The notes: generated by a model from the sequence alone, not told the origin. Shown: positions 8,156 through 15,749, numbered from the stretch's first letter. The stretch: DNA of 19,841 bases from Phycisphaeraceae bacterium (GCA_009827205.1 WUAK01000012.1:1-19841), one strand, 5' to 3'. Numbers and translations are program-made.

Positions 8156-9172
8156 GTGCCAGACGCCCCGACGAGCCCGACGCCAGATGCCTCTGGCTCG
8201 CAATCTCTTGATGCGCTGCCCGAACCAAGATCGAAGGGGCCCGTCGATGACGAGTCGGCGGCGAGTTGGACGGAGTTCAAGCCCGGCATCAAACCCGACG
8301 AGAGCGGCGGGGGAGCGCTTGCTGGCGATGTCGATGCGCAGCCACTCGAAGCGCTGGAGCCTGAAGACAAGCCGAGGTGGTCGGTCTGGCGATCGTTGAC
8401 ACACCTGTCGGACCCGAAAGAGCGGCGAAGGCTCGCGCGGTTCATGAGGCGCAAGCGAGCGCTGATTGCGTCTGCGATGGTTGTGGTGCTTGGTGTAGTC
8501 AGTGTCGGCACGGCGATCGGTGTCTCGCTGGCGCGCACGGCGCCGAGTTGGTGGGTTGATGTCGACAAGGAATCTCAGCGGAATATCGACCTCTCGAATC
8601 AGGTCCAGAACGGCACACTCACGCACATCACCGCGGATCGTGGGACGTTGATCGGCGGATCTGTTGAGTGGCCCGTGATGATGACCGACGAAGCCGCCAA
8701 CGCGTGGCTCAACATCGGTCTGCCCGATTGGTTCAGCAAGATCAGCGGCGGGATGCCCTGGCCCGAGTCTGTCACGCAGATCCAGATCGTTTTCGACAGC
8801 GGCACGGTGCGCATCGGTGTTCGCGCGCTGACGGAGACCGGCTCGCGGATCTACAGCTGCGCGATCGTGCCCGAGCTGCGCGACGACGGGTCGCTCTGGA
8901 TGAAGGCGAAGACTGTTTCGATGGGCAAGCTCACGCTCCCGGCGAGCTGGGTGCTGCGCGGCGCCGACACGTCAGCGGCGAGCTATATCCCCGAGCAGCT
9001 GCGCGGGACGGCGCAGGCCGAGGCCTTGTTTGAGAAGTTGACCGGGCAGTTGCCGCTCTTCGAACTCGCGGAGGTTGATCTGAGCGACGGGCGTGTCGTT
9101 CGGCTGACGGATCTCCGCGTGCGTGACGGCACGGTGATCGCGTTGTGTGTGACGCGCAACCAGGCGGAGTAG
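8156..9172 (+). CDS. single-pass membrane protein of unknown function
   Basis: 338-residue protein that I do not recognise. The first 80 or so residues are acidic, Pro/Ser-rich and probably disordered. A basic stretch (RRRLARFMRRKRA, about 91-103) precedes one hydrophobic helix (about 103-126), so the C-terminal 210 residues should lie outside the cytoplasmic membrane. That outer part is rich in beta-type segments and ends in a region (LPLFELAEVDLSDGRVVRLTDLRVRDGTV) resembling small lipid- or peptide-binding beta domains, but no family can be named. The start is GTG 8156; the frame is open further upstream without a better start. Ten nt separate it from the first GNAT gene, so 8156-10125 is probably one transcript, divergent from the ABC ATPase. 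Confidence 0.75.
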   Translation: MPDAPTSPTPDASGSQSLDALPEPRSKGPVDDESAASWTEFKPGIKPDESGGGALAGDVDAQPLEALEPEDKPRWSVWRSLTHLSDPKERRRLARFMRRKRALIASAMVVVLGVVSVGTAIGVSLARTAPSWWVDVDKESQRNIDLSNQVQNGTLTHITADRGTLIGGSVEWPVMMTDEAANAWLNIGLPDWFSKISGGMPWPESVTQIQIVFDSGTVRIGVRALTETGSRIYSCAIVPELRDDGSLWMKAKTVSMGKLTLPASWVLRGADTSAASYIPEQLRGTAQAEALFEKLTGQLPLFELAEVDLSDGRVVRLTDLRVRDGTVIALCVTRNQAE

Positions 9173-9182
9173 GGGCTTTAGC

Positions 9183-9644
9183 GTGCGTATCGAGCTGCGG
9201 CCCGTTCAACCCGACGACCTGCCCGTGATCTACGAGTACCAGCTGGACCCAGAAGCGAACCGGATGGCGGTCGCCAACCCGCGAGACCGGGCGGCGTTCG
9301 ACGAGCATTGGCAAGATGCGCTGAATGATCCGGCGGTCACGGCGCGCGTGATCATCGTTGACGGCGAGCTCGCCGGGAACATCGGGTGTTTCAAGCTCCG
9401 CGGGCTCGACTCGGTCGGGTACTGGATCAAGAAAGAGTGGTGGGGGCGCGGGGTCGCGACACGTGCGCTGTCGCTCTTTCTGGATGAAGTACAGGCACGC
9501 CCGCTCTATGCCCGTGCTTCGAGCAGCAACATCGCTTCGGTACGCGTGCTCGAGAAGTGCGGCTTTCAGCTGCAGGGTTACGAGTGGGCCGAGGCGACGG
9601 AACGGTTCCCGGCCAGCGAGGAGGCGAAGTTCCGACTTTTGTAG
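9183..9644 (+). CDS. GNAT-family N-acetyltransferase, copy 1
   Basis: 153-residue acetyl-CoA-dependent acetyltransferase resembling the RimJ/RimL group. It starts with the typical beta strand IELRPVQPDDLPVIYEY. The acetyl-CoA pyrophosphate loop is WWGRGVAT (86-93), and the C-terminal motif SSNIASVRVLEKCGFQLQGYE is the usual motif B of this family. The acceptor is unknown. The start is GTG 9183, 10 nt after the previous stop. The next gene is a paralogue about half identical by eye, arranged in tandem, so this pair arose by duplication. Confidence 0.9.
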   Translation: MRIELRPVQPDDLPVIYEYQLDPEANRMAVANPRDRAAFDEHWQDALNDPAVTARVIIVDGELAGNIGCFKLRGLDSVGYWIKKEWWGRGVATRALSLFLDEVQARPLYARASSSNIASVRVLEKCGFQLQGYEWAEATERFPASEEAKFRLL

Positions 9645-9651
9645 GCGACTA

Positions 9652-10125
9652 ATGAAGAAATTAGCTTCTGTCACATTGCGTCCGGTTACAGAGGATGATC
9701 TGCCGTTGATCTACGAGCGGCAGATGGACGCGGACTCGGTCCGGATGTCGGGCGTGAACCCGCGCGATCCCGACGAGTTCGAGCGGCACTGGCGGGAGAC
9801 GCTCGCCGACCCGTCGGTCGTGGCACGGTCGATCATCGCCGACGGCGAGGTCGCGGGGCTTGCACTCTGTTTCCGGGTAAACGAGATGGACACCGTCGGG
9901 TACTGGATTGGCAAGGAACACTGGGGTCGTGGGATCGCGACTGCGGCACTTGCGCAACTGGTTGACGAAGTGAAGACGAGACCGCTGCACGCGACGTGCT
10001 CCAAGAGCAACGCGGGGTCGGTGCGTGTGCTTGAGAAGTGCGGCTTCGAGTTTCTCGGTTATGAGTGGGCGGAGGCGCGGGGCCGGTACTCTGCGGGCGA
10101 ACTTGCCAGGTTTCGATTGGGTTGA
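9652..10125 (+). CDS. GNAT-family N-acetyltransferase, copy 2
   Basis: 157-residue acetyltransferase paralogous to its upstream neighbour. Shared landmarks are LRPV..DDLP.IYE, NPRD, GYWI.KE.WGRG.AT (acetyl-CoA loop, about 90-97), SVRVLEKCGF and GYEWAEA. The start is ATG 9652, 7 nt after copy 1; the frame extends further upstream, but that part lies inside copy 1 and is not homologous. It differs from copy 1 in the segment after ADGEVAG (LALCFRVNEMD instead of NIGCFKLRGLD), so acceptor preference may have diverged. The stop is only 4 nt from the end of the convergent gene at 10130, with no terminator visible between them. Confidence 0.9.
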   Translation: MKKLASVTLRPVTEDDLPLIYERQMDADSVRMSGVNPRDPDEFERHWRETLADPSVVARSIIADGEVAGLALCFRVNEMDTVGYWIGKEHWGRGIATAALAQLVDEVKTRPLHATCSKSNAGSVRVLEKCGFEFLGYEWAEARGRYSAGELARFRLG

Positions 10126-10129
10126 GTGC

Positions 10130-11002
10130 TCAGCCGCCGCCCTTTGGTTTGCCGGTGGAGAGGTCTTCGTTGCGGAGGTAGCGGGTCATGTCTCGCATCA
10201 TGCGCGTGATGCGGGCGCGCTGGTGGGGGGTGCCGCGGGCGCCGACTCGGTTTTCCATCATGTTGGTGAAGCGCGAGACGCCGGCGAGGGAGGGGCCCCT
10301 GTTGGGGTCGCGGAAGACGCGTTGGTCGCGCTCGGCCTGTGCGAAGGCTTCTTCCATGATCTGTTCGTCGGACTTGTCGGTGGGCCTGCCGTCGAATTCT
10401 TCGGCGAGCCTGGTCATATCGACAATGAGCTGGCGGATGCTGTCTTCCTGCGCTGCCGGGTCGCCTGTGGTGTCGTAGTCCTTTGCGAAGTGGTCCATGA
10501 AATCGAGCATGAGCTGTGAGGCGTTCTCTTCGAGTTGGTCGCGGGCTGCGCCGGAGATACCCGCTGCGAAGGCTGCGAGCAGCGTGCCGTCGGACCCGCC
10601 CATGCCCTCGACGCGTTTGACGAGTGAGCCCACGAGCCTGACGCGATCTTCGACCGGGAGGTTGTTGAACTCGTTCTGGAAGAGCGTGTAGTTGAATATC
10701 TCGTCGAGCGGGTCGTCTTCGTAATCGGGCTGGGGGTATGGGCGGAGCATCATGTACGCGCCGAAGCCCGCGGCGAGGAGCGCGAGCGTGCCAACAACGA
10801 TCGAGTTGCGTTTGAACTTCTTTGCCCGCTCGGGAGTGTCGGTGCGGGCGGCGACGAAGTCTTTCCAGCACTGCTGAACGGATCGGCGCGATGCGCGTTC
10901 TTTCTTGGCCCGCTTCTTCGGTTTGGGGTTGGGCCCGCCCTCTTCGGCAGAGTCATAGACGAGCGGGTCGAACTCGTGTTTGATTGGATCGCGCTCGGTC
11001 AT
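10130..11002 (-). CDS. membrane-anchored protein of unknown function, coupled to a prepilin-like gene
   Basis: 290-residue protein not recognised. The N-terminal 65 residues are highly charged with a Lys/Arg-rich patch (about 27-40). One membrane helix follows (about 67-86, SIVVGTLALLAAGFGAYMML), so the larger C-terminal part (about 90-290) should be periplasmic. That part is helical and acidic (for example AEEFDGRPTDKSDEQIMEEAFAQ split across helices) and ends in a Gly-rich GKPKGGG tail. The ATG at 11002 overlaps the TGA of the prepilin-like gene upstream (ATGA), so translation is likely coupled. The pairing suggests a role with the pilus or type II secretion-like pseudopilin, as an accessory inner-membrane protein; this is inference from context only. 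Confidence 0.75.
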   Translation of the reverse strand: MTERDPIKHEFDPLVYDSAEEGGPNPKPKKRAKKERASRRSVQQCWKDFVAARTDTPERAKKFKRNSIVVGTLALLAAGFGAYMMLRPYPQPDYEDDPLDEIFNYTLFQNEFNNLPVEDRVRLVGSLVKRVEGMGGSDGTLLAAFAAGISGAARDQLEENASQLMLDFMDHFAKDYDTTGDPAAQEDSIRQLIVDMTRLAEEFDGRPTDKSDEQIMEEAFAQAERDQRVFRDPNRGPSLAGVSRFTNMMENRVGARGTPHQRARITRMMRDMTRYLRNEDLSTGKPKGGG

Positions 11003-11703
11003 GGCAGTGTCGGCCTGTTTGGGGTGATCTGTTCGAGGAAGGCTTCGAACTCTTTCTGTGTGGGGTCGACGTTGACGGCGGCACGCATAGAGGGGAAGTA
11101 GAGGGCGTTCCTGCCGTCCTCTGTGCCGTGCCAGCGGTCGGCGTCGACGAGCAGCGGCCAGTCGCGGCTTTCGAGCCCGACGGTGATCGCCTTCTGGATG
11201 ATCGAGCGGTCGGCTCCGGGGAAGAGCTCGAAGACTTCGGAAGCGAAGATGAGCTTGCCGGCGACGTACTCGTAGCTTGTGCCGAAGACCTCGTTGACGG
11301 GGCGGAACCCGGAGGCGCCGTCATCGCTTTCTTTGTCGGAGGGGCACTTCCAGGGATCGTCGACGATCCAGAACGATGTGTCGTCTCCCGGGATCTCGCG
11401 GCGCGGCGCAGGGACGTCCATGTAGTCGGCGAGGACGCTGAGGAGCGCGGGGTCGTTCGCGTTGCCGTCGGGGTCGGTCAGGGGCAGGACATCGGGCAGG
11501 AGTTCGAAGTCATTGTAGTAGAGCTGAACGCCGACACCGATGCCCTTGAGATTAGCGAGGCACTTGACGTTCTGGGCGCGCTGTCTGGCGCCGCCGAGCG
11601 CCGGCAGGAGGATGCCGATGAGCAGTGCGATGATTGAGATGACCGCGAGCAGCTCGATGAGCGTGAACGCGCGCCTCGGCGTGTTGTGTGCAGTGTGCCC
11701 CAT
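10999..11703 (-). CDS. type II secretion/type IV pilin-like prepilin protein
   Basis: 234-residue protein with a classical N-methylation signal. A short basic leader ends in RRA, followed by FTLIELLAVISIIALLIGILLPAL; processing by prepilin peptidase would expose Phe 13, with the conserved Glu at mature position 5. The large C-terminal head has the NLKGIGVGVQLYYND and WKCPSD elements usual in planctomycete prepilin-like proteins, which occur in many copies per genome. I chose ATG 11703, with GGGGAG close upstream, over an upstream start at 11733, because leaders are usually short. Its stop overlaps the next start by ATGA. It may be a pseudopilin or a surface-associated protein; the exact machine is unknown. 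Confidence 0.88.
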   Translation of the reverse strand: MGHTAHNTPRRAFTLIELLAVISIIALLIGILLPALGGARQRAQNVKCLANLKGIGVGVQLYYNDFELLPDVLPLTDPDGNANDPALLSVLADYMDVPAPRREIPGDDTSFWIVDDPWKCPSDKESDDGASGFRPVNEVFGTSYEYVAGKLIFASEVFELFPGADRSIIQKAITVGLESRDWPLLVDADRWHGTEDGRNALYFPSMRAAVNVDPTQKEFEAFLEQITPNRPTLP

Positions 11704-11812
11704 GACTCCCCTGAGAGCATACCGGCAGCCCACCTATGAGTGGCGGGCTTGCCGGGAGTTCTCTGGTGTGTTCGTACGGGAAGGAAGCCCGGATGTTACG
11801 CCTGGGGGCGAA

Positions 11813-12178
11813 TTAGGCAGCGTTTGTCAGCCTGGTGCAGTTGGTAACGACGTTTCCTGTTCGGATCATCTGCCACAACTGGCGTCGCTGGTCTTCAGAA
11901 ATATCCAGGAACGCGACGCCGAACGTGGTGCCGCGGAAGGCCTGTTTCTTGATCCAGCGGAGTTCGCAGTTGAGCGACAGGACCTCCTCGTCGCTCGAGA
12001 TGTTGATCATGATCGAGGACATGGGCTTTGAGCCGCTCGGCAGCTTGCCCTTGATGCGCAGCCCTGTGGAGGAAGCATCGACGATCTCGCCCATATTGGA
12101 GCGCAGCTCTTGGCACTGGATGCGCCCGGCGTTCCTGCGGTCATCAGCGATTGAGATTTCACTGGGTGTCGGCAACAT
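11813..12178 (-). CDS. PilZ-domain protein (predicted c-di-GMP receptor)
   Basis: 121-residue single-domain protein. The two c-di-GMP contact motifs are visible: RRNAGR (14-19, RxxxR type) and DASSTG (34-39, (D/N)xSxxG type). They are followed by the alternating strands of the PilZ barrel (GLRIKGKLPSG, LNCELRWIKK, TTFGVAFLDIS) and a short C-terminal helix (EDQRRQLWQMI). It has no membrane segment or output domain, so it should act in the cytoplasm by binding a partner. The start is ATG 12178 with AGGGG 8-9 nt upstream. About 110 nt separate it from the prepilin-like gene on the same strand; c-di-GMP commonly controls pili and motility, which suits that neighbour and the pilT gene further on, but no direct link is shown. 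Confidence 0.87.
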   Translation of the reverse strand: MLPTPSEISIADDRRNAGRIQCQELRSNMGEIVDASSTGLRIKGKLPSGSKPMSSIMINISSDEEVLSLNCELRWIKKQAFRGTTFGVAFLDISEDQRRQLWQMIRTGNVVTNCTRLTNAA

Positions 12179-12267
12179 GGTTCTATCCCCCTACTCGCTG
12201 GGGTGACGTTCACAAACAACCGGGGTCGATGCACGCGAATTCCTGTGTGCTCATGACACCGTGGGTT

Positions 12268-12324
12268 GGTTTGTAAGGGCTGGGTGCTTATCGGGGCACA
12301 GGTGTGTGGTTTGTAACGGCTGGG
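12268..12324 (+). repeat. 17-bp imperfect direct repeat, period 40
   Basis: GGTTTGTAAGGGCTGGG (12268-12284) and GGTTTGTAACGGCTGGG (12308-12324) differ at one base and are spaced exactly 40 bp start to start. They lie in the 257-bp region between the divergent PilZ and beta-propeller genes. The spacing is about four helical turns, so both copies would face the same side of the DNA, as expected for a pair of regulator-binding sites. No regulator is known. Confidence 0.55.
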
Positions 12325-12435
12325 CATGCGCGCGGAGTCGGTTGGTCGCCGGATCGGGTGGGTGGCAGGGGGGTTCTGGCGCAGCTTGTGGTTGCGGGCG
12401 CGTTGCGTCCTGAACAACCGGAGAAAGGCCTAGAC

Positions 12436-13353
12436 ATGAGAACGACCATTGCCGCTGCTGCGTCTGTTGTGTTCACCGCGGGGCTCGCTTGTGCCGAACC
12501 AGTCTCTGATTATCTGACGATCGAGCGGCTCGCAACGGTTGAGAACATGGGCCGCATGTCGGTCAACTCGGTGACGGGTGAAGTCGCCTTCGGGACGACC
12601 GGGCCCGGCGCGGGCAGCTCGCAGCAGATCAGGGTCATGCAGCCCGACGGGACGGTCAGCGCGTTCGGCGCTGCGGTCCCGGACCCGGATGCGGTCGCGT
12701 GGGACATCGACGGCATATTCGGGCCTGCCGGCTCGGTGCTCGTTGGAAGCAACCAGGGGCTGTACTCGGTCAGCCCGACGGGGAACACGAACAGATTTGC
12801 GTTGACGGGCCCGGACCTGAACAACCCCGAAGACATCGTCCTCGGCAGTGACGGCGCGCTCTACTTCGCCGACTACGGCTTGAGTCGGATCCAGCGGCTC
12901 AGCATGCACGGCTCGTACTCGACGCTTGCTGTGACAAGCAATAGCGCGACCCGTGTTGTGATCGACGACAACGGCAGGGTCAGCGGGCTCGACGCGAGCG
13001 GGTCGCTTACGTCCGCGACGCTCTCGCAGACTCAGGGCGCCAACCTGACCGAACTCGCGTTCGGCAACGGCACGCTCGAGTGGGAACGCGGCGCGTACGC
13101 CATCGACAGTGATCTTGGAGCACTCATCAGGCTGTATAACGACGGCAGCTCGCTCGTGCTCGCAACCGGGCTCTTTGACGGGGTCGACCAGAGCGCACCC
13201 GGCTGGTCCGATGCGCACATCGGGTTCGCGCCCACGGGGGAGATGTACCTGGGCGTACCAGCGACGGGCGCGGTGTATTCGCTCGTGCCCGCTCCGGGTG
13301 CGGTTGTGATCGCGGGGCTTGGCGGGCTGCTTGCACTGCCTCGCAGGCGATAA
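12436..13353 (+). CDS. secreted beta-propeller-like protein with C-terminal sorting tail
   Basis: 305-residue exported protein. The signal peptide is clear (residues 1-20, cleavage after ACA). The mature region contains repeated short strands with Gly-Asp turns (PDAVAWDIDG, EDIVLGSDGALYFADYG, TRVVIDDNGRVSGLD, SDAHIGFAPTGEMYLG), the pattern of NHL/SMP-30-like six-bladed propellers. The C-terminus PAPGAVVIAGLGGLLALPRRR is a Pro-containing motif, hydrophobic helix and Arg cluster: the PEP-CTERM-like tail seen on many planctomycete exported proteins. The start is ATG 12436 with GGAGAAAGG about 6-8 nt upstream; an earlier GTG at 12304 would bury the signal peptide. The role, a ligand or carbohydrate-related function, is not determinable. 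Confidence 0.82.
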   Translation: MRTTIAAAASVVFTAGLACAEPVSDYLTIERLATVENMGRMSVNSVTGEVAFGTTGPGAGSSQQIRVMQPDGTVSAFGAAVPDPDAVAWDIDGIFGPAGSVLVGSNQGLYSVSPTGNTNRFALTGPDLNNPEDIVLGSDGALYFADYGLSRIQRLSMHGSYSTLAVTSNSATRVVIDDNGRVSGLDASGSLTSATLSQTQGANLTELAFGNGTLEWERGAYAIDSDLGALIRLYNDGSSLVLATGLFDGVDQSAPGWSDAHIGFAPTGEMYLGVPATGAVYSLVPAPGAVVIAGLGGLLALPRRR

Positions 13354-13400
13354 GCCAATCAGCGAACATTCCGTCTCGCACAATCGAATAAGCTCTTGGT

Positions 13401-13880
13401 TTGAACGACGAAGGGCTCATCCAGCTGATTCTTGAAGACCGGGACATGCGGTGTCCGAGGTGCAATTACAACCTCCGGGGCGTGCAGAGCATGTATTGCC
13501 CCGAGTGTGGGTCGCTGCTGGCGATCAATCGGCAGGCGGTGTGCCTTGCGCATGATGTGGACTACAGGCATACCTCTTCGCAGGAGGGGCTCTTTCGACT
13601 CTCGATCGTGGGGCTCGGGCTTGCGGCGGTGGTGTTCCTTGTGTTGTCGGCATCGAACGCGACGGGCGGCCCGGGGTTCAACTGGATGTCGATGGTGCTG
13701 GCCTCGGGCCTGGTTGTGCACCCGGTGCTCATCGTGCTCGCGTTTGTGTACAAGCTGAGGCTGCTCCGCCAGAGCAAGATCCGCTGGCAGTTCGTCGCGG
13801 CTGCGTGCTGGTGGTGGTTGATCGTGCCGTGCGCTTCGGTGGTTGTGATGATGTTGTGGTCGATCGGGGCTGGTCTGTAA
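13401..13880 (+). CDS. zinc-ribbon membrane protein, paralogue A (one ribbon, three TM)
   Basis: 159-residue protein. An N-terminal zinc ribbon has Cys at 18, 21, 33 and 36 (CPRC-x11-CPEC, with the internal YNLRG motif). A linker and three hydrophobic segments follow (about 64-84, 96-117, 131-156). The start is TTG 13401: from there the protein aligns without a gap to the N-terminus of the next paralogue (both have 17 residues before the first Cys), which supports this rare start over the internal ATG at 13446. No Shine-Dalgarno sequence is obvious. It is the first of four related genes in a row. Function is unknown; such ribbons usually bind zinc structurally and mediate protein or nucleic-acid contacts. 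Confidence 0.82.
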   Translation: MNDEGLIQLILEDRDMRCPRCNYNLRGVQSMYCPECGSLLAINRQAVCLAHDVDYRHTSSQEGLFRLSIVGLGLAAVVFLVLSASNATGGPGFNWMSMVLASGLVVHPVLIVLAFVYKLRLLRQSKIRWQFVAAACWWWLIVPCASVVVMMLWSIGAGL

Positions 13881-13896
13881 TGAGTCAAACCGCGCC

Positions 13897-13912
13897 CAAA
13901 CCAATGGGTTTG
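13897..13912. repeat. small inverted repeat between zinc-ribbon genes
   Basis: CAAACC-AATG-GGTTTG hairpin in the 54-nt gap between zinc-ribbon paralogues A and B. No U-run follows directly, so it is not a good intrinsic terminator on the plus strand. It may be an mRNA-processing or pausing structure, or chance. Confidence 0.3.
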
Positions 13913-13934
13913 TCACGCGTATAGAGCTTTTGGC

Positions 13935-14771
13935 ATGGAAGACCGATCGGCACTCATCTCGTTTCTGGCGGAGCGCGATGCGCCGTGCCCGGGGTGCATG
14001 AAAAACCTGCGGGGTCAGGAAGATGATGTTTGCCCCAGCTGCAACAAGCGACTCTTTCTTGGTGAGGTCAGGGCGCTGCACGATGTGTTCGGTGATGCCA
14101 AGTCTGAACCGATGCAAAGGCCGGCACAGAGCCATGCCGAGCGTGTCGTTGAGTACTTGGCCGAGAACAATGCTCCATGCCCGGGGTGCATGCGAAATCT
14201 TCGGGGGCAGACTTGGCCCGAGTGCCCGGCGTGCCATAAGAAACTGTATTTCGGAGAACTCCGATCGCTTCATCTCGCGTTCGGCGACTCGAAAACGATT
14301 CCTATGCCCCCGCCCGGCTCTCCGGAAGCCGAGCGACTCGATCTGTATCTCGAGAAGTTTGAAGTTGATTGCCCGGGCTGTGGCTACAAGTTGAAGGGGT
14401 TGAAGGGCGAACAGTGCCCTGAGTGCGGTCGTTCGCTCACGGTGGCAGAGTTCTTGGTGCCAGAACCAAAGGCGACTTCGCGGCTGCTGGTGAACACCGT
14501 CACAACCATCTCGGTGATACCGCTGATTCTCGTGAGTCTGATGAACGCCCTTTCGCTTGTCTATGCACAATCCGTAAGTGATGTCTGGATGAGCGTGATC
14601 TATGGAAGCATGGTTCTTGGCTTGGTCTATCTGTTTGTCGTGCCCGGCCGACGGCTCATGAAAGCAAACCCCGCCTGGATGGTGTTCTTCAACCCGGTCG
14701 GGTCGATCATCTCGCTGTTCATGACCGGCTGGGTGTGTGTGCTGATCGCGTGGAGGTTCTTCGGATACTGA
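13935..14771 (+). CDS. zinc-ribbon membrane protein, paralogue B (three ribbons, three TM)
   Basis: 278-residue protein with three zinc ribbons: Cys 18/21/33/36, 82/85/97/100 and 146/149/161/164. The repeat period is exactly 64 residues and each ribbon has the same CPxC-x11-CPxC spacing. The first two units share an extended signature, APCPGCM.NLRGQ...CP.C.K.L..GE.R.LH..FGD; the third is the shorter Y.LKG....CPECG form also found alone in paralogues A and D. Three or so membrane segments follow (about 183-208, 217-237, 248-275). The start is ATG 13935. Ribbons probably face the cytoplasm, because they precede the first membrane helix and no signal peptide exists. No function is known to me; the serial ribbons look like a modular binding array. 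Confidence 0.85.
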   Translation: MEDRSALISFLAERDAPCPGCMKNLRGQEDDVCPSCNKRLFLGEVRALHDVFGDAKSEPMQRPAQSHAERVVEYLAENNAPCPGCMRNLRGQTWPECPACHKKLYFGELRSLHLAFGDSKTIPMPPPGSPEAERLDLYLEKFEVDCPGCGYKLKGLKGEQCPECGRSLTVAEFLVPEPKATSRLLVNTVTTISVIPLILVSLMNALSLVYAQSVSDVWMSVIYGSMVLGLVYLFVVPGRRLMKANPAWMVFFNPVGSIISLFMTGWVCVLIAWRFFGY

Positions 14772-14773
14772 GC

Positions 14774-15271
14774 ATGCCTGACGATCCGAGAAAATCTGGT
14801 TTATTACTAATTGCTTATCTAGCGGATCACGATGCGCCGTGCCCGGGGTGCTTTCGAAATCTACGAGGCCGGCTTGGCCCAACATGCCCTGCTTGTGGGA
14901 AGCGTTTGTATTTGGGTGAGACTCGCGCGCTTCACAATGCGTACGGGGATTCGCGAGCGGCGCCCATGCCGATAGCGGAGAGGGTTACCCCCGACGAGAT
15001 CCGATCACACCTGGCGAAGCATGATGTGCCTTGTCCGAAGTGCAACTACAGCCTCAAGGGTGTGGAAGGCGAGTTATGTCCCGAGTGTGGGCTTTATCTG
15101 CCAGAGAGCGGGCTCTTTGACGCGCCTCGCATTGCGCCTCGCACCAGTCCCGAGGTAAAGGGTGAGCCCATGGTCTTCGTTGCTGTCGTGGTTGTCTTCT
15201 TCTTCGTCGTGCTCGCGCTCTCCGCGTGCCTGCGAAGCCTGTTTGGGACCGGTCTTATGGGTACGTTCTAG
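14774..15271 (+). CDS. zinc-ribbon membrane protein, paralogue C (two ribbons, one TM)
   Basis: 165-residue protein with two ribbons, Cys 23/26/38/41 and 87/90/102/105, again exactly 64 residues apart. The first is the long LRG...GETRALHNAYGDS form and the second the short YSLKGVEGELCPECGLYLP form. One strongly hydrophobic helix lies near the C-terminus (about 133-153). The start is ATG 14774, 2 nt after the stop of paralogue B, so the two are almost certainly cotranscribed. The local sequence around the start is more A+T-rich than its neighbours. Confidence 0.85.
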   Translation: MPDDPRKSGLLLIAYLADHDAPCPGCFRNLRGRLGPTCPACGKRLYLGETRALHNAYGDSRAAPMPIAERVTPDEIRSHLAKHDVPCPKCNYSLKGVEGELCPECGLYLPESGLFDAPRIAPRTSPEVKGEPMVFVAVVVVFFFVVLALSACLRSLFGTGLMGTF

Positions 15272-15326
15272 CGGCTGGCTCGGTGGTTAGTCATGTTGTT
15301 GCTTTGTGGTCTCTGTCTATGGTGTA

Positions 15327-15641
15327 ATGCGTGCTCTTGTGAGCGATAAGAAACACAAGCTCCGAAAGTATCTGGAAGCACACGATGCGCCATGCCCGGA
15401 GTGTGGGTACAACCTGTGCGGCTTGAAGAGCGACATGTGCCCTGAGTGCGGCTTGTATTTGCCCGATTCGGGCATGGTGCCTTTCGACAATCGAAACAGT
15501 CGATCGATATGGGTCGATGTCCGGCGAGCAATCAAGTCGCTTGCCATCATTGTCTTGTGTGTGTTGGCCGTGTTGTTCCTGACGTGTGCGTACACGCTCA
15601 TCAATCCGAGCGAAGACGGCGGCATTTCGTCGTTCTGGTAA
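15327..15641 (+). CDS. zinc-ribbon membrane protein, paralogue D (one ribbon, one TM)
   Basis: 104-residue protein with one short-form ribbon (Cys 23/26/38/41, APCPECGYNLCGLKSDMCPECGLYLP) and one membrane helix (about 70-92). I chose ATG 15327 over the GTG at 15306 because it leaves 22 residues before the first Cys, exactly as in paralogue C, and the flanks match (YL..HDAPCP). An extra Cys replaces the Arg of the LRG motif (LCG). It lies 55 nt after paralogue C on the same strand and closes the four-gene set before SpoVR. Confidence 0.8.
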   Translation: MRALVSDKKHKLRKYLEAHDAPCPECGYNLCGLKSDMCPECGLYLPDSGMVPFDNRNSRSIWVDVRRAIKSLAIIVLCVLAVLFLTCAYTLINPSEDGGISSFW

Positions 15642-15749
15642 TGGGGCGCTGATGCCGGCGGTCAACCAAGTGAACTGATGATTCGGTTGACATGGTCGTC
15701 TACGAGCGATCCGCAGGCGATAAATCGACGTATAGACCTGTGTGCAAAT

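Noticed and set aside
8065..8568. 168-residue N-terminal extension of the ABC ATPase
   Set aside because: Homology starts at ATG 8064. The extension is low-complexity, overlaps the opposite-strand gene at 8156 and the divergent promoter region.
13359..14885. 508-residue minus-strand open frame opposite zinc-ribbon genes
   Set aside because: It is rich in His, Arg and Gln with no recognisable domain. The plus-strand paralogues keep Cys spacing and repeat period, which shows that they are the real genes.
15687..15736. Sigma-70 promoter for SpoVR (TTGACA ... TATAGA)
   Set aside because: The -35-like and -10-like elements are far outside the usual 16-18 bp spacing.
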